DNA from: Mastigocoleus testarum BC008
GTDB taxonomy: Bacteria > Cyanobacteriota > Cyanobacteriia > Cyanobacteriales > Nostocaceae
Direction: 5' to 3'
Length of the DNA stretch: 64,000 nt
NCBI RefSeq assembly: GCF_001456025.1
Contig: NZ_LMTZ01000087.1
Location: 62,001-126,000, forward strand
Position numbers and translations under genes: made by a program. Every line of letters begins with the position of its first letter. Position 1 is the first letter of the stretch. The notes beneath the pieces are model-generated. The model did not search any database. It was not told the DNA's origin and worked only from the letters and a program-made list of their open reading frames with translations. Of this stretch, positions 1-9,501 are shown one piece after another.

Positions 1-963
1 TTAGCAGCAGTCAGACCTGCACTTGACGGCGATTTAACAGTGCGCGCTCCAATTGCGGAAGATGAATTAGGTACAATTGCTGATGCTTATAACAATACTT
101 TGCAAGCGTTGCGGCAAATAGTTTTACAGGTACAAACAGCAGCTCAACAAGTTGCAGAAAACTCTCAACGCAGTAACGGAGCACTTACGGGATTAACAAC
201 CTTAGCTCAACAACAGTCCCATGAAGTGAATGAGGCTTTAAATGAAATTCAACAAACCGTAGATTCAACTCAAGCAGTTGTCGCAAATGCTGAGTCAGTG
301 CAAGTTGTGGTTACCCGCACCAATGCAACAGTCAACCTGGGTGATACAGCCATGAATCGGACTGTAGAAGCAATGGAGACAATTCGTGAAACTGTTGCTC
401 AAACCAGTAAAAAAATTAAACGTTTGAGTGAATCTTCGCAAAAAATCTCTAAAGTAGTAAACCTAATTAGTAATTTTGCCACTCAAACCAACGTACTGGC
501 GTTAAATGCTGCGATTGAAGCAACCCGTGCAGGTGAATATGGTAAAGGCTTTGCAGTAGTAGCGGATGAAGTTCGTTCTTTATCTCGTCAGTCAGCAGCA
601 GCGACCATCGAAATTGAAAAGTTGGTTCAGGAAATCCAAGAGGAAACTGGAGATGTTGCAGTTGCGATGGAAGATGGTATCCAACAGGTAGTTGAAGGTA
701 CGACTTTAGTTAGTGAAACTCGCCAAAATTTAAATGAGATTGTAGCTGCAACAAGCGAAATTAGTAGCTTGCTTCAAGAAATTACCGATGCAACCCAAAC
801 TCAAATGTTGCAATCCGTATCAGCAACAGCATCCATGAAGGATGTCGCCCAAATTGCGAATAAAACCGCAGTTGAAGCTAATGGTATTGCTACTGTTTTC
901 CAACAATTATCAGAAATGGCACAGGAACTATTAATGAGTGCAAGTAAATTTAAAGTTGACTAA
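1..963 (+). CDS. Methyl-accepting chemotaxis protein, C-terminal part (PilJ/HmpD/PixJ type)
   Basis: The reading frame is open from the first base, so the gene is cut by the window edge; the GTG at 40 is internal. The first visible residues look like the end of a HAMP domain. They are followed by a long helical methyl-accepting signalling domain carrying the hairpin-tip signature around NVLALNAAIEATRAGEYGKG and then FAVVADEVRSLS. In the family this cytoplasmic rod binds CheW and CheA and controls kinase activity. The next gene, on the same strand, is a CheA-type hybrid kinase, which matches pix/pil/hmp-type loci controlling type IV pilus motility in cyanobacteria. The sensory N-terminus (GAF domains or periplasmic sensor) lies outside the window, so light or chemical sensing cannot be told apart. 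The domain call is secure; the exact paralogue is an inference. Confidence 0.93.
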   Translation, partial: LAAVRPALDGDLTVRAPIAEDELGTIADAYNNTLQALRQIVLQVQTAAQQVAENSQRSNGALTGLTTLAQQQSHEVNEALNEIQQTVDSTQAVVANAESVQVVVTRTNATVNLGDTAMNRTVEAMETIRETVAQTSKKIKRLSESSQKISKVVNLISNFATQTNVLALNAAIEATRAGEYGKGFAVVADEVRSLSRQSAAATIEIEKLVQEIQEETGDVAVAMEDGIQQVVEGTTLVSETRQNLNEIVAATSEISSLLQEITDATQTQMLQSVSATASMKDVAQIANKTAVEANGIATVFQQLSEMAQELLMSASKFKVD

Positions 964-1094
964 AACAAAGACACATAAACTATTTGCAGTTTATTTTCGA
1001 ATTTCAGTTCTGGGTCAATAAATATAAGGCGTTCTACTAGAACGTCTTTACTCCTAACTCTTGAATTTTGTATAGACCCAGCATGCTACGTCTT

Positions 1095-1256
1095 TATTAT
1101 TCATTATTCATTACCCATTACTTATTACTGATTACTGATTACTTATTACTTATTAATTATTACTTATTACTGATTACTTATTACTTATTACTTATTACTG
1201 ATTACTTATTACTTATTACTGATTACTTATTACTCATTACTCATTACTCATTCATT
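1095..1256. repeat. Heptanucleotide tandem repeat array (STRR type)
   Basis: About 160 bp of degenerate 7-bp units of the form ATTACTT/ATTACTG/ATTACTC fill the gap between the methyl-accepting protein and the CheA-type gene and end about 25 bp before its ATG. Short tandemly repeated repetitive sequences of this kind are well known in heterocystous cyanobacteria. The 87-codon open frame running through the array is an artefact of the repeat. Confidence 0.9.
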
Positions 1257-1281
1257 AATCCTAACCCCCTAACTTCTGGTT

Positions 1282-4200
1282 ATGACTACAGACTCTTCTA
1301 TCCGCGAGCAAGGCTATATTTACTTTCTTAGCGAAGCCCCAGAACTACTACAAACCATAGAGGAAGAACTTTCCGATCTCATCGAAGACCGCAGTAAAGC
1401 AAAAGTACATAAATTAATGCGGGCTACTCATACCTTAAAAGGAGGAGCAGCAAATGTTGGTTTAGAAGCAATTAATAAAATATCTCATTCTCTCGAAGAC
1501 GTATTTAAAGCTCTCTACAATCCAGAAGTAGATATTGATAATGAACTTTATAATTTACTGTTTCAGTCGTTTGAGTGTTTACAATTAGCTTTAAACGCAG
1601 AAATTACCGGAAGACCGATAGACCACGATGAACTGCTAGGACGTGCTGCGACAATATTTGCACGTTTACAAGAAAAACTCGGTGATGCTTTTGGAGCAGA
1701 GACTCACATTCCCACTTCTGAAGAGTTGGGATTCGATATTGTTCTGTCAATTTTTGAAACTGGTGTGACCCAACGCATTGAAAGCATTACTGAACATCTG
1801 AAAAATCCATCGTCACCAGCTGAATTTGCAGAGTTTTTATGTTCCGAGGCTGAGGTGTTTCATGGTTTATCAGAATCTTTGAATTTACCTGGTTTTGGAG
1901 AAATTGCTCAAACAACTATTACTGCACTGGAAACCAATCCTGATAAAGCATTAAAAATCGGGGAAGTTGTTCTCAGCAATTTACAAAAAGCCAAAGCAGC
2001 AATCTTAGATGGCGATCGCACCCGTGGGGGAGAAGCATCACCAGCTTTAATTTCATTTACTCAAGAAGCATTAATTGACGAACAACCAACAACCCCAGAT
2101 ATCCCTAATCTAGCTACTGATTTAGAATTGTCGATACCATCGGAAGAAAATACATATTTACCTACTCCTAAAATCTCATTTTCTTCCTCGTCATTAAGAG
2201 AAGAAATTGAAGAATTATATAAATTTTTAACTCAAAAAATAGATATTAATCAAAAACAATTAAAACCAAAAAAAGCTAAATTTTATTTAAAAGTTATTCG
2301 CTGTATTTTAGGTTGGTTCAACCACGAATTAGATATTAGTTCTCAAGATCTGAGCTTATCTTTACTTATTCCCAACCATAATCCTGAAAGTTCTGTAGAA
2401 GGTTTAGAAAAATGGTTGGATCGATTCATTATCTTTTTACAAGCTGAAGGGAATGAAAGTGATAGTCTTAAAGTCTATCGCTACGGGGTAATTTTAACAG
2501 TATTATTAACAGCAATCAGATTTAAATTTTACCAAGAAGAATCTGATTTTTATCTTCCAGTTATTAAAGATATACAAAGCAAAATTTCTCAGCTAGCCCG
2601 AGAATATAAGAATTTACCTCCTGTTACCGAACAAGAAAAAAATTGGTTGACAAGTCCTCAAGTCCAAAAATTACTCAAAATTAAAGAAGTTACTCTTCAA
2701 CCAGAGTTCCCAAAACTTGAAGATAATATTGTCGAAGCAATATGGGGAGAAGATTTAACATCTACAGAAAACGATCCAGTCAAGATCGGGGAGCCAGAAT
2801 TAATTATATCTGCCGAGGATTTAAAGGATTATGACAAAGAAATAATGCCAAGTAATTCTGAATCTGTAAAAATTATTTCACAAACAGTAGCAGAAACTCA
2901 AGAAGCAGTTGTTGAATCTGTATTGGAAACAAAAAAGAAAAAAGTCGAAATAAAAAATAAATCTTCTAAAGAATCTCCGCGAGCAAAAAATTCTCGTTCC
3001 CAATCATTTATACGTGTAGATGTAGAAGGATTACAAAGACTCAATTACCTCGCGGGAGAACTGCTAATTCACCAAAAACAGCGAACCTTACAAGATACAC
3101 AACTCAAGCAGATAATTGAGCAATTAGTCGAGCAGAATCAACGACACCAGTTAACCTTGGAGCAGCTACGCGAATTACCGCTCTACAGACAGGTAACGTC
3201 ACAACAGATGCAAAATTTTGCTTCTGTCGACTTCGACTCTCTGGAAATGGATAAATATACAGAGTATTATCTCAAACTCAACTCTGCTTTAGAAGAAACA
3301 CTACAACTACAAGAAACAACAGAATCTTTAGACTTACTACTTAGTCAATCAACCCACATTCACGAAAAAAAACAACGCTTAACTTTAAGTATTATAGACA
3401 ACTTAGTAGAAGCAAGAATGGTACCTCTGGGTAATATCCTCAATCGTTTCCCCCAAATGGTACAAAACCTAGAAAAACTATCGGACAAACAAGTAAAACT
3501 GAAATTGGTTGGTACTCGCGTCCTGGTGGATAAAGCGATCGCAGAAAAATTATATGACCCTCTATTACATATAGTACGTAATGCTTTTGACCATGGGATA
3601 GAAGCTTCAGAAGTTCGTCGTCAAAGTGGAAAAGCAGAAATCGGTTCAATTGAAATTTGTGCTTACCACCAGGGAAGTCAAACAATCATTGAAGTTAAAG
3701 ATGATGGACAGGGTTTAAACTTAAATAAAATTCGTAATAAAGCAGTGGAATTTGGAATTTTATCGCCAGAAGCAGAATTTGGCGCTTATAGTTCTGCTCC
3801 CACAGAAGAAGAAATTGTAGATTGTTTATTTGCACCCGGTTTTTCTACTGCTGGTAAAGTTAGTGAGATATCAGGTAGAGGTATTGGATTAGACATTGTA
3901 CGTTCTCAGCTACACTCTTTAAATGGTTCGGTTACAGTTAGTTCCATACCTTATCAAGGAACAAAATTTACACTCAAAATTCCTTTTTCTATGACCACTG
4001 ATAAATTAATGATCGTTCAAGCAGGTAATAATTTATATGCACTGCTTTTAGATTGTATTGAAAAGATATTAATTCCCACTACCGAACAAATTAAAGAATT
4101 TGAAGGTAAAAAAGCACTTTACTGGAAAACAGACAATGATGAGCAGATGATTAGCTTGCGCAAGCTTTCAGATTTTATGGGTTACAATTGCACACTTTTT

Positions 4201-4992
4201 AATGCTGACACTGCTGAACATAAAGTTTTAAATGAGTATGCAACAAATATGAAAAGTCCCGTGCTATTACTGCGCAGAGAAAAACAGATGTTGGGTCTAG
4301 AAGTAGACCAAATTATTGGCGAACAAGAATTAGTTATTCGACCTTTAGGAAGTACGATTACACCCCCAAAATATATTTACGGTTGTAGCAGTTTAGCTAG
4401 TGGAAACTTAATTTTAGTTATTGATGGAACTTTGTTACCAGAACATGGTGAAATGTTAGCAACTTTAGATGCTACTTCCTTACCATCAGTAAATAGGCAT
4501 CGTGCTTTTAGTATGGGAGGTGACAATAATAAAACCACGGTTTTACTTAATTCTTCTAAAAATAGTATTAACCATAATCAGATAAGTTCTCGTGTAGTTT
4601 TGATAGTTGATGATGCGATTAGTCTCCGTCAAACTCTTTCACTAACTTTACAGAAATATGGATATCAGGTAATCCAAGCACAAAATGGAATAGAAGCTTT
4701 AGAAAAGTTACAAAAAAATCCAAAGATCCAGTTGGTTGTTTCTGATTTAGAGATGCCACGTATGAATGGGTTTGAATTGTTAAGTAATATTAGACAAAGC
4801 CCAGAAATGACTAAAATACCTGTTGTTATTCTTTCATCTCGTAGTGGAGATAAACACCGCCAACTAGCACAAAATTTAGGTGCGACAGCATATCTGACTA
4901 AGCCTTATTTAGAACATGAATTTATTGCTAAAATTGACGATTTAGTTAGTGATATTTCTAAGACTTATTACCAACTATTAGCAACAAATTAG
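1282..4992 (+). CDS. CheA-type hybrid histidine kinase with Hpt, CheW and receiver domains (HmpE/PixL/PilL-like)
   Basis: 1236 aa. In order: an N-terminal Hpt domain with the phospho-accepting histidine in RATHTLKGGAA (about H50); a second Hpt-like helical region about 140-250 without an obvious histidine motif; a low-complexity linker; a CheA dimerisation helix pair about 580-700; an HATPase domain about 710-905 with N box DPLLHIVRNAFDHG and G boxes VKDDGQG and GRGIGLDIV; a CheW-like domain about 910-1060; and a C-terminal receiver about 1105-1225 with VDD and SDLEMPRMNG (phospho-acceptor D in VVSDLEMP). This is the layout of cyanobacterial PixL/PilL/HmpE kinases that couple a methyl-accepting receptor to type IV pilus regulators. 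It follows the receptor gene on the same strand after a repeat-filled 318-bp gap, so co-transcription is likely. The named orthologue is uncertain. Confidence 0.93.
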   Translation: MTTDSSIREQGYIYFLSEAPELLQTIEEELSDLIEDRSKAKVHKLMRATHTLKGGAANVGLEAINKISHSLEDVFKALYNPEVDIDNELYNLLFQSFECLQLALNAEITGRPIDHDELLGRAATIFARLQEKLGDAFGAETHIPTSEELGFDIVLSIFETGVTQRIESITEHLKNPSSPAEFAEFLCSEAEVFHGLSESLNLPGFGEIAQTTITALETNPDKALKIGEVVLSNLQKAKAAILDGDRTRGGEASPALISFTQEALIDEQPTTPDIPNLATDLELSIPSEENTYLPTPKISFSSSSLREEIEELYKFLTQKIDINQKQLKPKKAKFYLKVIRCILGWFNHELDISSQDLSLSLLIPNHNPESSVEGLEKWLDRFIIFLQAEGNESDSLKVYRYGVILTVLLTAIRFKFYQEESDFYLPVIKDIQSKISQLAREYKNLPPVTEQEKNWLTSPQVQKLLKIKEVTLQPEFPKLEDNIVEAIWGEDLTSTENDPVKIGEPELIISAEDLKDYDKEIMPSNSESVKIISQTVAETQEAVVESVLETKKKKVEIKNKSSKESPRAKNSRSQSFIRVDVEGLQRLNYLAGELLIHQKQRTLQDTQLKQIIEQLVEQNQRHQLTLEQLRELPLYRQVTSQQMQNFASVDFDSLEMDKYTEYYLKLNSALEETLQLQETTESLDLLLSQSTHIHEKKQRLTLSIIDNLVEARMVPLGNILNRFPQMVQNLEKLSDKQVKLKLVGTRVLVDKAIAEKLYDPLLHIVRNAFDHGIEASEVRRQSGKAEIGSIEICAYHQGSQTIIEVKDDGQGLNLNKIRNKAVEFGILSPEAEFGAYSSAPTEEEIVDCLFAPGFSTAGKVSEISGRGIGLDIVRSQLHSLNGSVTVSSIPYQGTKFTLKIPFSMTTDKLMIVQAGNNLYALLLDCIEKILIPTTEQIKEFEGKKALYWKTDNDEQMISLRKLSDFMGYNCTLFNADTAEHKVLNEYATNMKSPVLLLRREKQMLGLEVDQIIGEQELVIRPLGSTITPPKYIYGCSSLASGNLILVIDGTLLPEHGEMLATLDATSLPSVNRHRAFSMGGDNNKTTVLLNSSKNSINHNQISSRVVLIVDDAISLRQTLSLTLQKYGYQVIQAQNGIEALEKLQKNPKIQLVVSDLEMPRMNGFELLSNIRQSPEMTKIPVVILSSRSGDKHRQLAQNLGATAYLTKPYLEHEFIAKIDDLVSDISKTYYQLLATN

Positions 4993-5055
4993 TTGGTTTT
5001 ATTATTAACAACAAGCATTAAAAATAATAGTTATAATTAATAATTTACTTGGATG

Positions 5056-5093
5056 AAGAAACACAGATGCTAAATGTGTTTCTTTTATTTTTG
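5056..5093 (+). terminator. Rho-independent terminator of the CheA-type gene
   Basis: A perfect 10-bp stem (AAGAAACACA at 5056-5065 pairing with TGTGTTTCTT at 5075-5084) with a 9-nt loop is followed by a T-rich tail. It lies about 65 bp after the stop codon. Confidence 0.8.
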
Positions 5094-5884
5094 AAGTAAG
5101 TACTAAGTGAAGATTCAATAGTTTTAATTTTTTAAGTATGACGTCATAAATACAGCTTTATTTTACATGTATACACTCAATTTGCTTTGAACATCCCTTT
5201 ACAAATTAATTAAAAACAGATATCAATAGGTAATTTATTATATAGCATTATATTTTCCAAGGTTTTGAAAGTGAAAGAGAGGTATTAAGAGATTGTGAAA
5301 GATTTGCTACTTGTTATAAATAACTCATACCCTTATTTCTTGCTTTTATGGTTTTTATTGAAATTTTCATCTTATTTTGTATAAACATTACAAAATTTAC
5401 GGTCCTTGAAAATTTGTCATACGGGTTTATCAAAAAAGGAATACTCAATTTTAAGTTGTGAAATAAAAGTATTGAGTGAAAAATTATATTTATTCGAGTC
5501 TAAGTATAAAATAGCCGATTATTTACTCTGCAAGTAAGAGATAATTTTTATACTATATTTTTGTACAATAAATTATGAGAGTGAATGATACGTTCCAATA
5601 AAATAGGATTCTATACCTAGTTTTTTTTGTGCTAATAATTACTAGCGTTTATATCTTCAGAAATTTCCAAAAATAAACGAAAAATATAGTATAAAATTAC
5701 ATTGAAAATACAATTTCACTAATGATATGAACTCCCATTTGAGGCACAAACAGAAGAGAAAGCAGGCTTTTAGACGTGCACTTGTAATGCAAAATACCAA
5801 TTCTAACAACATAGATAAATTTCTTCATAAATCCTGATAATTTTGTACTCAAAATCATATGGTAAATAATATTGATAAATAATT
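5094..5884. other. AT-rich intergenic region, no gene seen
   Basis: Roughly 790 bp of very AT-rich sequence between the terminator and the lipid-kinase-like gene. I see no credible reading frame, RNA gene or repeat array. It presumably holds the promoter of the downstream gene, but I cannot place it. Confidence 0.6.
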
Positions 5885-6775
5885 ATGGGTAAATCTAAAC
5901 GTCAGCGAGCATTATTATTAGCTATCAGTACACCCCGCCAAAGTCGCAAGCGTTTATCAGAAGCAATAGGCTATTTACAGCGTTCTGGTTTAGAAGTAAT
6001 TGCAGAATATCCAGAACAACCTCAAGATATTTCTGAATTAATTCAAACACATGAAGATGAAGTAGATTTAGTTATTATTGCTGGTGGGGATGGGACTCTG
6101 AATGCAGGTGTAGATGCTTTAATCGAAACTAAATTACCTTTGGGTGTATTACCTCTTGGGAATAGTAATGATTTAGCAAAAACTTTAGGTATCCCTAGAA
6201 ATTTAAATCAAGCGTGTAAAATAATCATTGAAGGTGATATTAGACATATTGACTTGGGATGTGTAAATGGTAAACACTTCTTTAATTTTGCAAGCTTGGG
6301 TTTGAGTGTAGATATCACTCAAAAGTTAACTAAAAATGCTAAACTTCCGTTGGGAATATTCAGTTATTTTGGTGCAGTCATCCAAGCCATTTTGAAGTCT
6401 CGCCCTTTATCGGTCAAAATTTCCCCCAACAAACCCGTAATACAAACCGTTCAAATAGTTGTGGGAAATGGTCAGTATTATGGCGGTAGCAAAGCAGCAG
6501 TTGACAATGCTAGAATTGATGACCAACAGTTAGATTTTTATTTATTAGAGATAGAACACTGGTGGGAAATCTTTTCTCTTCTACCAGTAATACGGAGTGG
6601 AAATTTTGTTGATTGTCCGCAGATTAGAAGCCTGCAAACTCGACAAATTAGAGTGGATACGGGAAAACCTTGCCCAATAAACACTGATGGTGAAATAACT
6701 ATTTATACGCCTGCTACTTTTCGCGTGATTCCCAAAGCTTTACCTGTGTTGGTACCTGCAAAAGCAAAAAGGTGA
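5885..6775 (+). CDS. Diacylglycerol kinase family lipid kinase (YegS/DagK-like)
   Basis: 296 aa, close to the usual length of soluble YegS/DagK-type lipid kinases. The N-terminal nucleotide-binding half carries VIIAGGDGTLNAG (about residues 61-73), the diagnostic GGDGT motif. It is followed by LPLGVLPLGNSNDLAKTLGIP, where the family usually has GT(x)ND; here Thr is replaced by Asn (GNSND). The C-terminal half is the beta-rich lipid-binding domain with VGNGQYYGGSKAAVDN and a conserved INTDGE near the end. The family transfers ATP phosphate to diacylglycerol or related lipids; the substrate cannot be read from sequence. It stands alone, with a MITE-like element starting 9 bp after its stop codon, which may have replaced its terminator. 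Confidence 0.9.
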   Translation: MGKSKRQRALLLAISTPRQSRKRLSEAIGYLQRSGLEVIAEYPEQPQDISELIQTHEDEVDLVIIAGGDGTLNAGVDALIETKLPLGVLPLGNSNDLAKTLGIPRNLNQACKIIIEGDIRHIDLGCVNGKHFFNFASLGLSVDITQKLTKNAKLPLGIFSYFGAVIQAILKSRPLSVKISPNKPVIQTVQIVVGNGQYYGGSKAAVDNARIDDQQLDFYLLEIEHWWEIFSLLPVIRSGNFVDCPQIRSLQTRQIRVDTGKPCPINTDGEITIYTPATFRVIPKALPVLVPAKAKR

Positions 6776-6783
6776 TCGAATAT

Positions 6784-7046
6784 AGACCTCTTGCATAATT
6801 GTGTTGTGGATGTAATGGAAGATTTTCAAACGTGCACAAAGTAAGTTAAATTCTATGCAAATTGTGTATGATTTGATTTTGATAGATACAGGGTAATTAC
6901 TTAGAATAATAAACTGCATATTTATCCAAGGATAAGCAGTTACGCATCTATACAAAGAAAAATATTTGAATATAGTTGATTTTTTCGAGCTAAAAAACTA
7001 TCCCAATGCTCATAGGTATGCCATAAATTATTTTTGCAAGAGGTCT
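6784..7046. mobile_element. MITE-like element with 12-bp terminal inverted repeats
   Basis: The ends carry a perfect 12-bp inverted repeat, AGACCTCTTGCA at 6784-6795 and its complement at 7035-7046. The element is 263 bp with no transposase. The flanking trinucleotide TAT is present on both sides (6781-6783 and 7047-7049), consistent with a 3-bp target duplication. Inverted repeats of this kind suggest a non-autonomous derivative of an IS5-like insertion sequence; the family assignment is an inference. Confidence 0.7.
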
Positions 7047-7656
7047 TATTAAATAGTTAGCAATACAAAAAGCATTATCTAGCAAGAGTTTCAGTGGTAA
7101 ATTTTCTCAGATGTGTGGTGAGTTTTTCCAGAGAAACTTCTTTTGGGAAATTAGTAGGGAAATATTTTTATTACCAATAATATCTGCCCACTTTTTTATT
7201 TAGAGTTACTTCAAAAAAGTGTGATATTTATTTTTATTACATAAAGTACGTATACATAGCTAGTAAAAATTTTAACTCATAATTATAATTGAAATTTTGA
7301 ATGTTTTCATGACAATCAAGTGTAATTACTGATTTATTCATCTCTAGGTTTCTATTAGTATCTAAGCTAGAAACATATAGCATTCTCAATTATTTATGAG
7401 AATTAATATTTTGTAACTTGAAAAACCTTATCTTTATAGTCAGAGGGTTTTCCTATGATTTAGGCTTTTAATAACAGGACTATTGAAAAATACATCTCTA
7501 CAAAAGCTTTCTGTTCACCAATTAGATCGAGTTATAACATTTTCAAGTATTTGTCTTAGTAGCAGTTATTTGGGCGGAAAAATATTAGCTAGTATAACTA
7601 AGTATTAATTGGGACCGCATTACCTTCATTGAAAATATCTGAGGGAAGTAAATACA
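7047..7656. other. AT-rich intergenic region, no gene seen
   Basis: About 600 bp between the MITE-like element and a small membrane protein gene. No supported coding frame or structured RNA. The final bases contain GAGGGAAG at 7641-7648, the likely ribosome binding site of the next gene. Confidence 0.55.
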
Positions 7657-7935
7657 GTGAATAAAATAGCGTTGTTTTTCAGTATCAGTTATTTTTCGAT
7701 AACTTTCTACTTTTTACTAAATTGGCTGAGGTTTTCACGCCGAAACCCTACCTATAACCCAGTAGATAGATTTTTATCGTTTCTAATGCTGGTAATTACT
7801 ACTATTTTATGGCCCTTAATTGTTCCCATCTCTTGTATGGAGATTATTCAGGCTCGCAGACTAGAGGTAGGAAATGTATTCCCCATATTATTTACAGTCT
7901 TACTCATCAGTATATCTTTTTATTGTAGTTATTAA
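7657..7935 (+). CDS. Small hypothetical membrane protein
   Basis: 92 aa from a GTG start preceded by a good purine-rich site (GAGGGAAG, 8 bp upstream). Three hydrophobic stretches are visible: about residues 1-22, 38-62 and 74-92, consistent with a small integral membrane protein. The loop between the first two is polar and carries RFSRRNPTYNPVDRF. I do not recognise a family and no function can be assigned. The clear ribosome binding site and membrane-protein-like composition support a real gene. Flanking regions are non-coding, so there is no operon context. Confidence 0.6.
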   Translation: MNKIALFFSISYFSITFYFLLNWLRFSRRNPTYNPVDRFLSFLMLVITTILWPLIVPISCMEIIQARRLEVGNVFPILFTVLLISISFYCSY

Positions 7936-8403
7936 AAATTATTAAATATTGAGAGATATTAGATATTTTGTTGATAAATCTTGCTTAACGGGAATTAGAC
8001 AAAAAACAAGGAGTAAAAAGCCTCAAATCCATTCATAAAAAGGAAGATAGGTCAAAGCATAAAAATCGTTCTTAGCCCGACGTGGCGCTATTTATAACCC
8101 ATATATATCAATAAAAATTCGGTGTAATACTATTGACATATAAATAGTTGAAGCTTTTTTGAGCGAAAAAAAATATCTAAGTCCTGTTAATCATCATTTT
8201 TAACCGCTAGATATTGTGTTGTAGATAAGACAAAATGTTTAAACTCTTTTATCTCTTGACATATTTGATGAGTTAATATTCGACTCCACATTGATTAAAA
8301 TAGAAGTATTTGCTTTGAAGGAGTCGTCAAAATATAGTTTGAAAATTATTCTGTACAAGTACTATTTAATTACTCTACCCCCAGGATTTATGGAGATAAA
8401 ACC
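7936..8403. other. AT-rich intergenic region between convergent genes
   Basis: About 470 bp between a plus-strand and a minus-strand gene. I see no coding frame. The stretch near 8076-8100 (around CCCGACGTGGCGC) is more GC-rich than its surroundings and could be a decayed repeat, but I cannot identify it. Confidence 0.5.
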
Positions 8404-9501
8404 TTAGACGGAATGAGATGCATGGCATTGTGCTAATTTATTCTCAATACATGAAAGTAATAGTAATTTACCATCACTGCCATAACCATGCTGTCCCAAA
8501 GATGGAAGATGACCTTTGGGAGCTTTCAGGGTAAATTGAAGTGAATCATAAGGTACCCAACCAAAGATTGCACGTTGATCTAATAATACTTTATTAAGAT
8601 CGTCTATAGCTTTATCTATAGAACCAAAGAATCCACTATATACATGTCGCCAACCAACAGCTTTAGCCCACTCTAATTGATTTCTACCCAGACTTTTATA
8701 AATATCTATTTGTGGACTAAAACCAAAATTTCCATTACTTAATTCCACCCATAATTTGTCTATATAGTGGAAAGTTTCATAAGGTATCGAAGCTAACATT
8801 TTTGATGTTATATTGTCATTCAAACTAACTCCTGAAATTTTAAGGATTAAATCTCTAGTTTCTAAATCAGCCTCTTTCCATAATCCTGCTCGTAGGAGGT
8901 TTCTTAACTTATTAAAATCAGGATTTAGAGCGGTTGTACTCTCTTGCTTCATCTTGAGAACTGGAACTAGATTGCCATTTAATCCAGCAATTGAGATCAA
9001 AGTGCGTCCATACTTATATGAAAAATCAATGGATTCACCTGCTCCTAAAGCACTGTAAAAACCAATAGAAAACGCTATTGCAGCTTTATCTTCAATCTCA
9101 TCACTCATACCGATAACATAATCGACATGTTGAGTGATTGCGTCTGCTTGTGTTTGTGAATAACAAGCATTCAGGATGACACATTCGATATCAGAAAATA
9201 ACTCAAAAAGTAGAGATAAGGCTTCTGCTGTAACAAAAGTAGGTTCTCCTGTGTCATCCTCTAGGAGTAATCCTTTTTCTGCACAACCATGTCCTGAAAA
9301 ATGAATAATATGTGGTCTTTTTTCCAAAATCGCAAGCCCAAGATCTTTTGGTCGAACCGCAAAATATTTATCGATAACAAAATTATCGCGTCTTTCTGCT
9401 TTACGTAATCCTTCCTCGATTTCTCTTATTTCTTGACCAATTTTTAGTTTTGTTTCTGGGTTTGGATCTGCAGATAGAAATAATATTTTTTTCCTATACA
9501 T
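8404..9501 (-). CDS. CHAT (caspase-like) protease domain fused to a GUN4 tetrapyrrole-binding domain
   Basis: 365 aa, two domains. Residues 1-185 are a CHAT-type caspase fold: KKILFLSADP at the start, the catalytic histidine motif HIIHFSGHG (H71) and the catalytic cysteine motif VILNACYSQ (C113). Residues about 194-335 are a GUN4 domain, with LRNLLRAGLWKEAD at the start and IPYETFHYIDKLW, FGFSPQIDIY and FGWVPYDSLQFTLKAPKGHLPS later. GUN4 binds porphyrins and in cyanobacteria stimulates Mg-chelatase; CHAT domains are cysteine proteases often used in stress or defence switches. The fusion implies a protease whose activity or location is tuned by a tetrapyrrole, which is an inference. Both catalytic residues are present. 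No partner gene is adjacent. Start chosen at the first ATG. Confidence 0.9.
   Translation of the reverse strand: MYRKKILFLSADPNPETKLKIGQEIREIEEGLRKAERRDNFVIDKYFAVRPKDLGLAILEKRPHIIHFSGHGCAEKGLLLEDDTGEPTFVTAEALSLLFELFSDIECVILNACYSQTQADAITQHVDYVIGMSDEIEDKAAIAFSIGFYSALGAGESIDFSYKYGRTLISIAGLNGNLVPVLKMKQESTTALNPDFNKLRNLLRAGLWKEADLETRDLILKISGVSLNDNITSKMLASIPYETFHYIDKLWVELSNGNFGFSPQIDIYKSLGRNQLEWAKAVGWRHVYSGFFGSIDKAIDDLNKVLLDQRAIFGWVPYDSLQFTLKAPKGHLPSLGQHGYGSDGKLLLLSCIENKLAQCHASHSV

Noticed and set aside
1068..1331. 87-codon plus-strand frame across the repeat array
   Set aside because: It is made almost wholly of the heptamer repeat (LLITDYLLLITYY) and overlaps the true kinase start.
5885..6775. 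NAD kinase as an identity for the lipid-kinase-like gene
   Set aside because: The GGDGT motif is shared, but the following LGNSNDLAKTL and the C-terminal beta-domain fit the diacylglycerol kinase family and not NAD kinase.
6740..6955. 71-codon minus-strand frame at the MITE
   Set aside because: It spans the end of the lipid-kinase gene and the interior of the MITE-like element, with no family resemblance or start signal.
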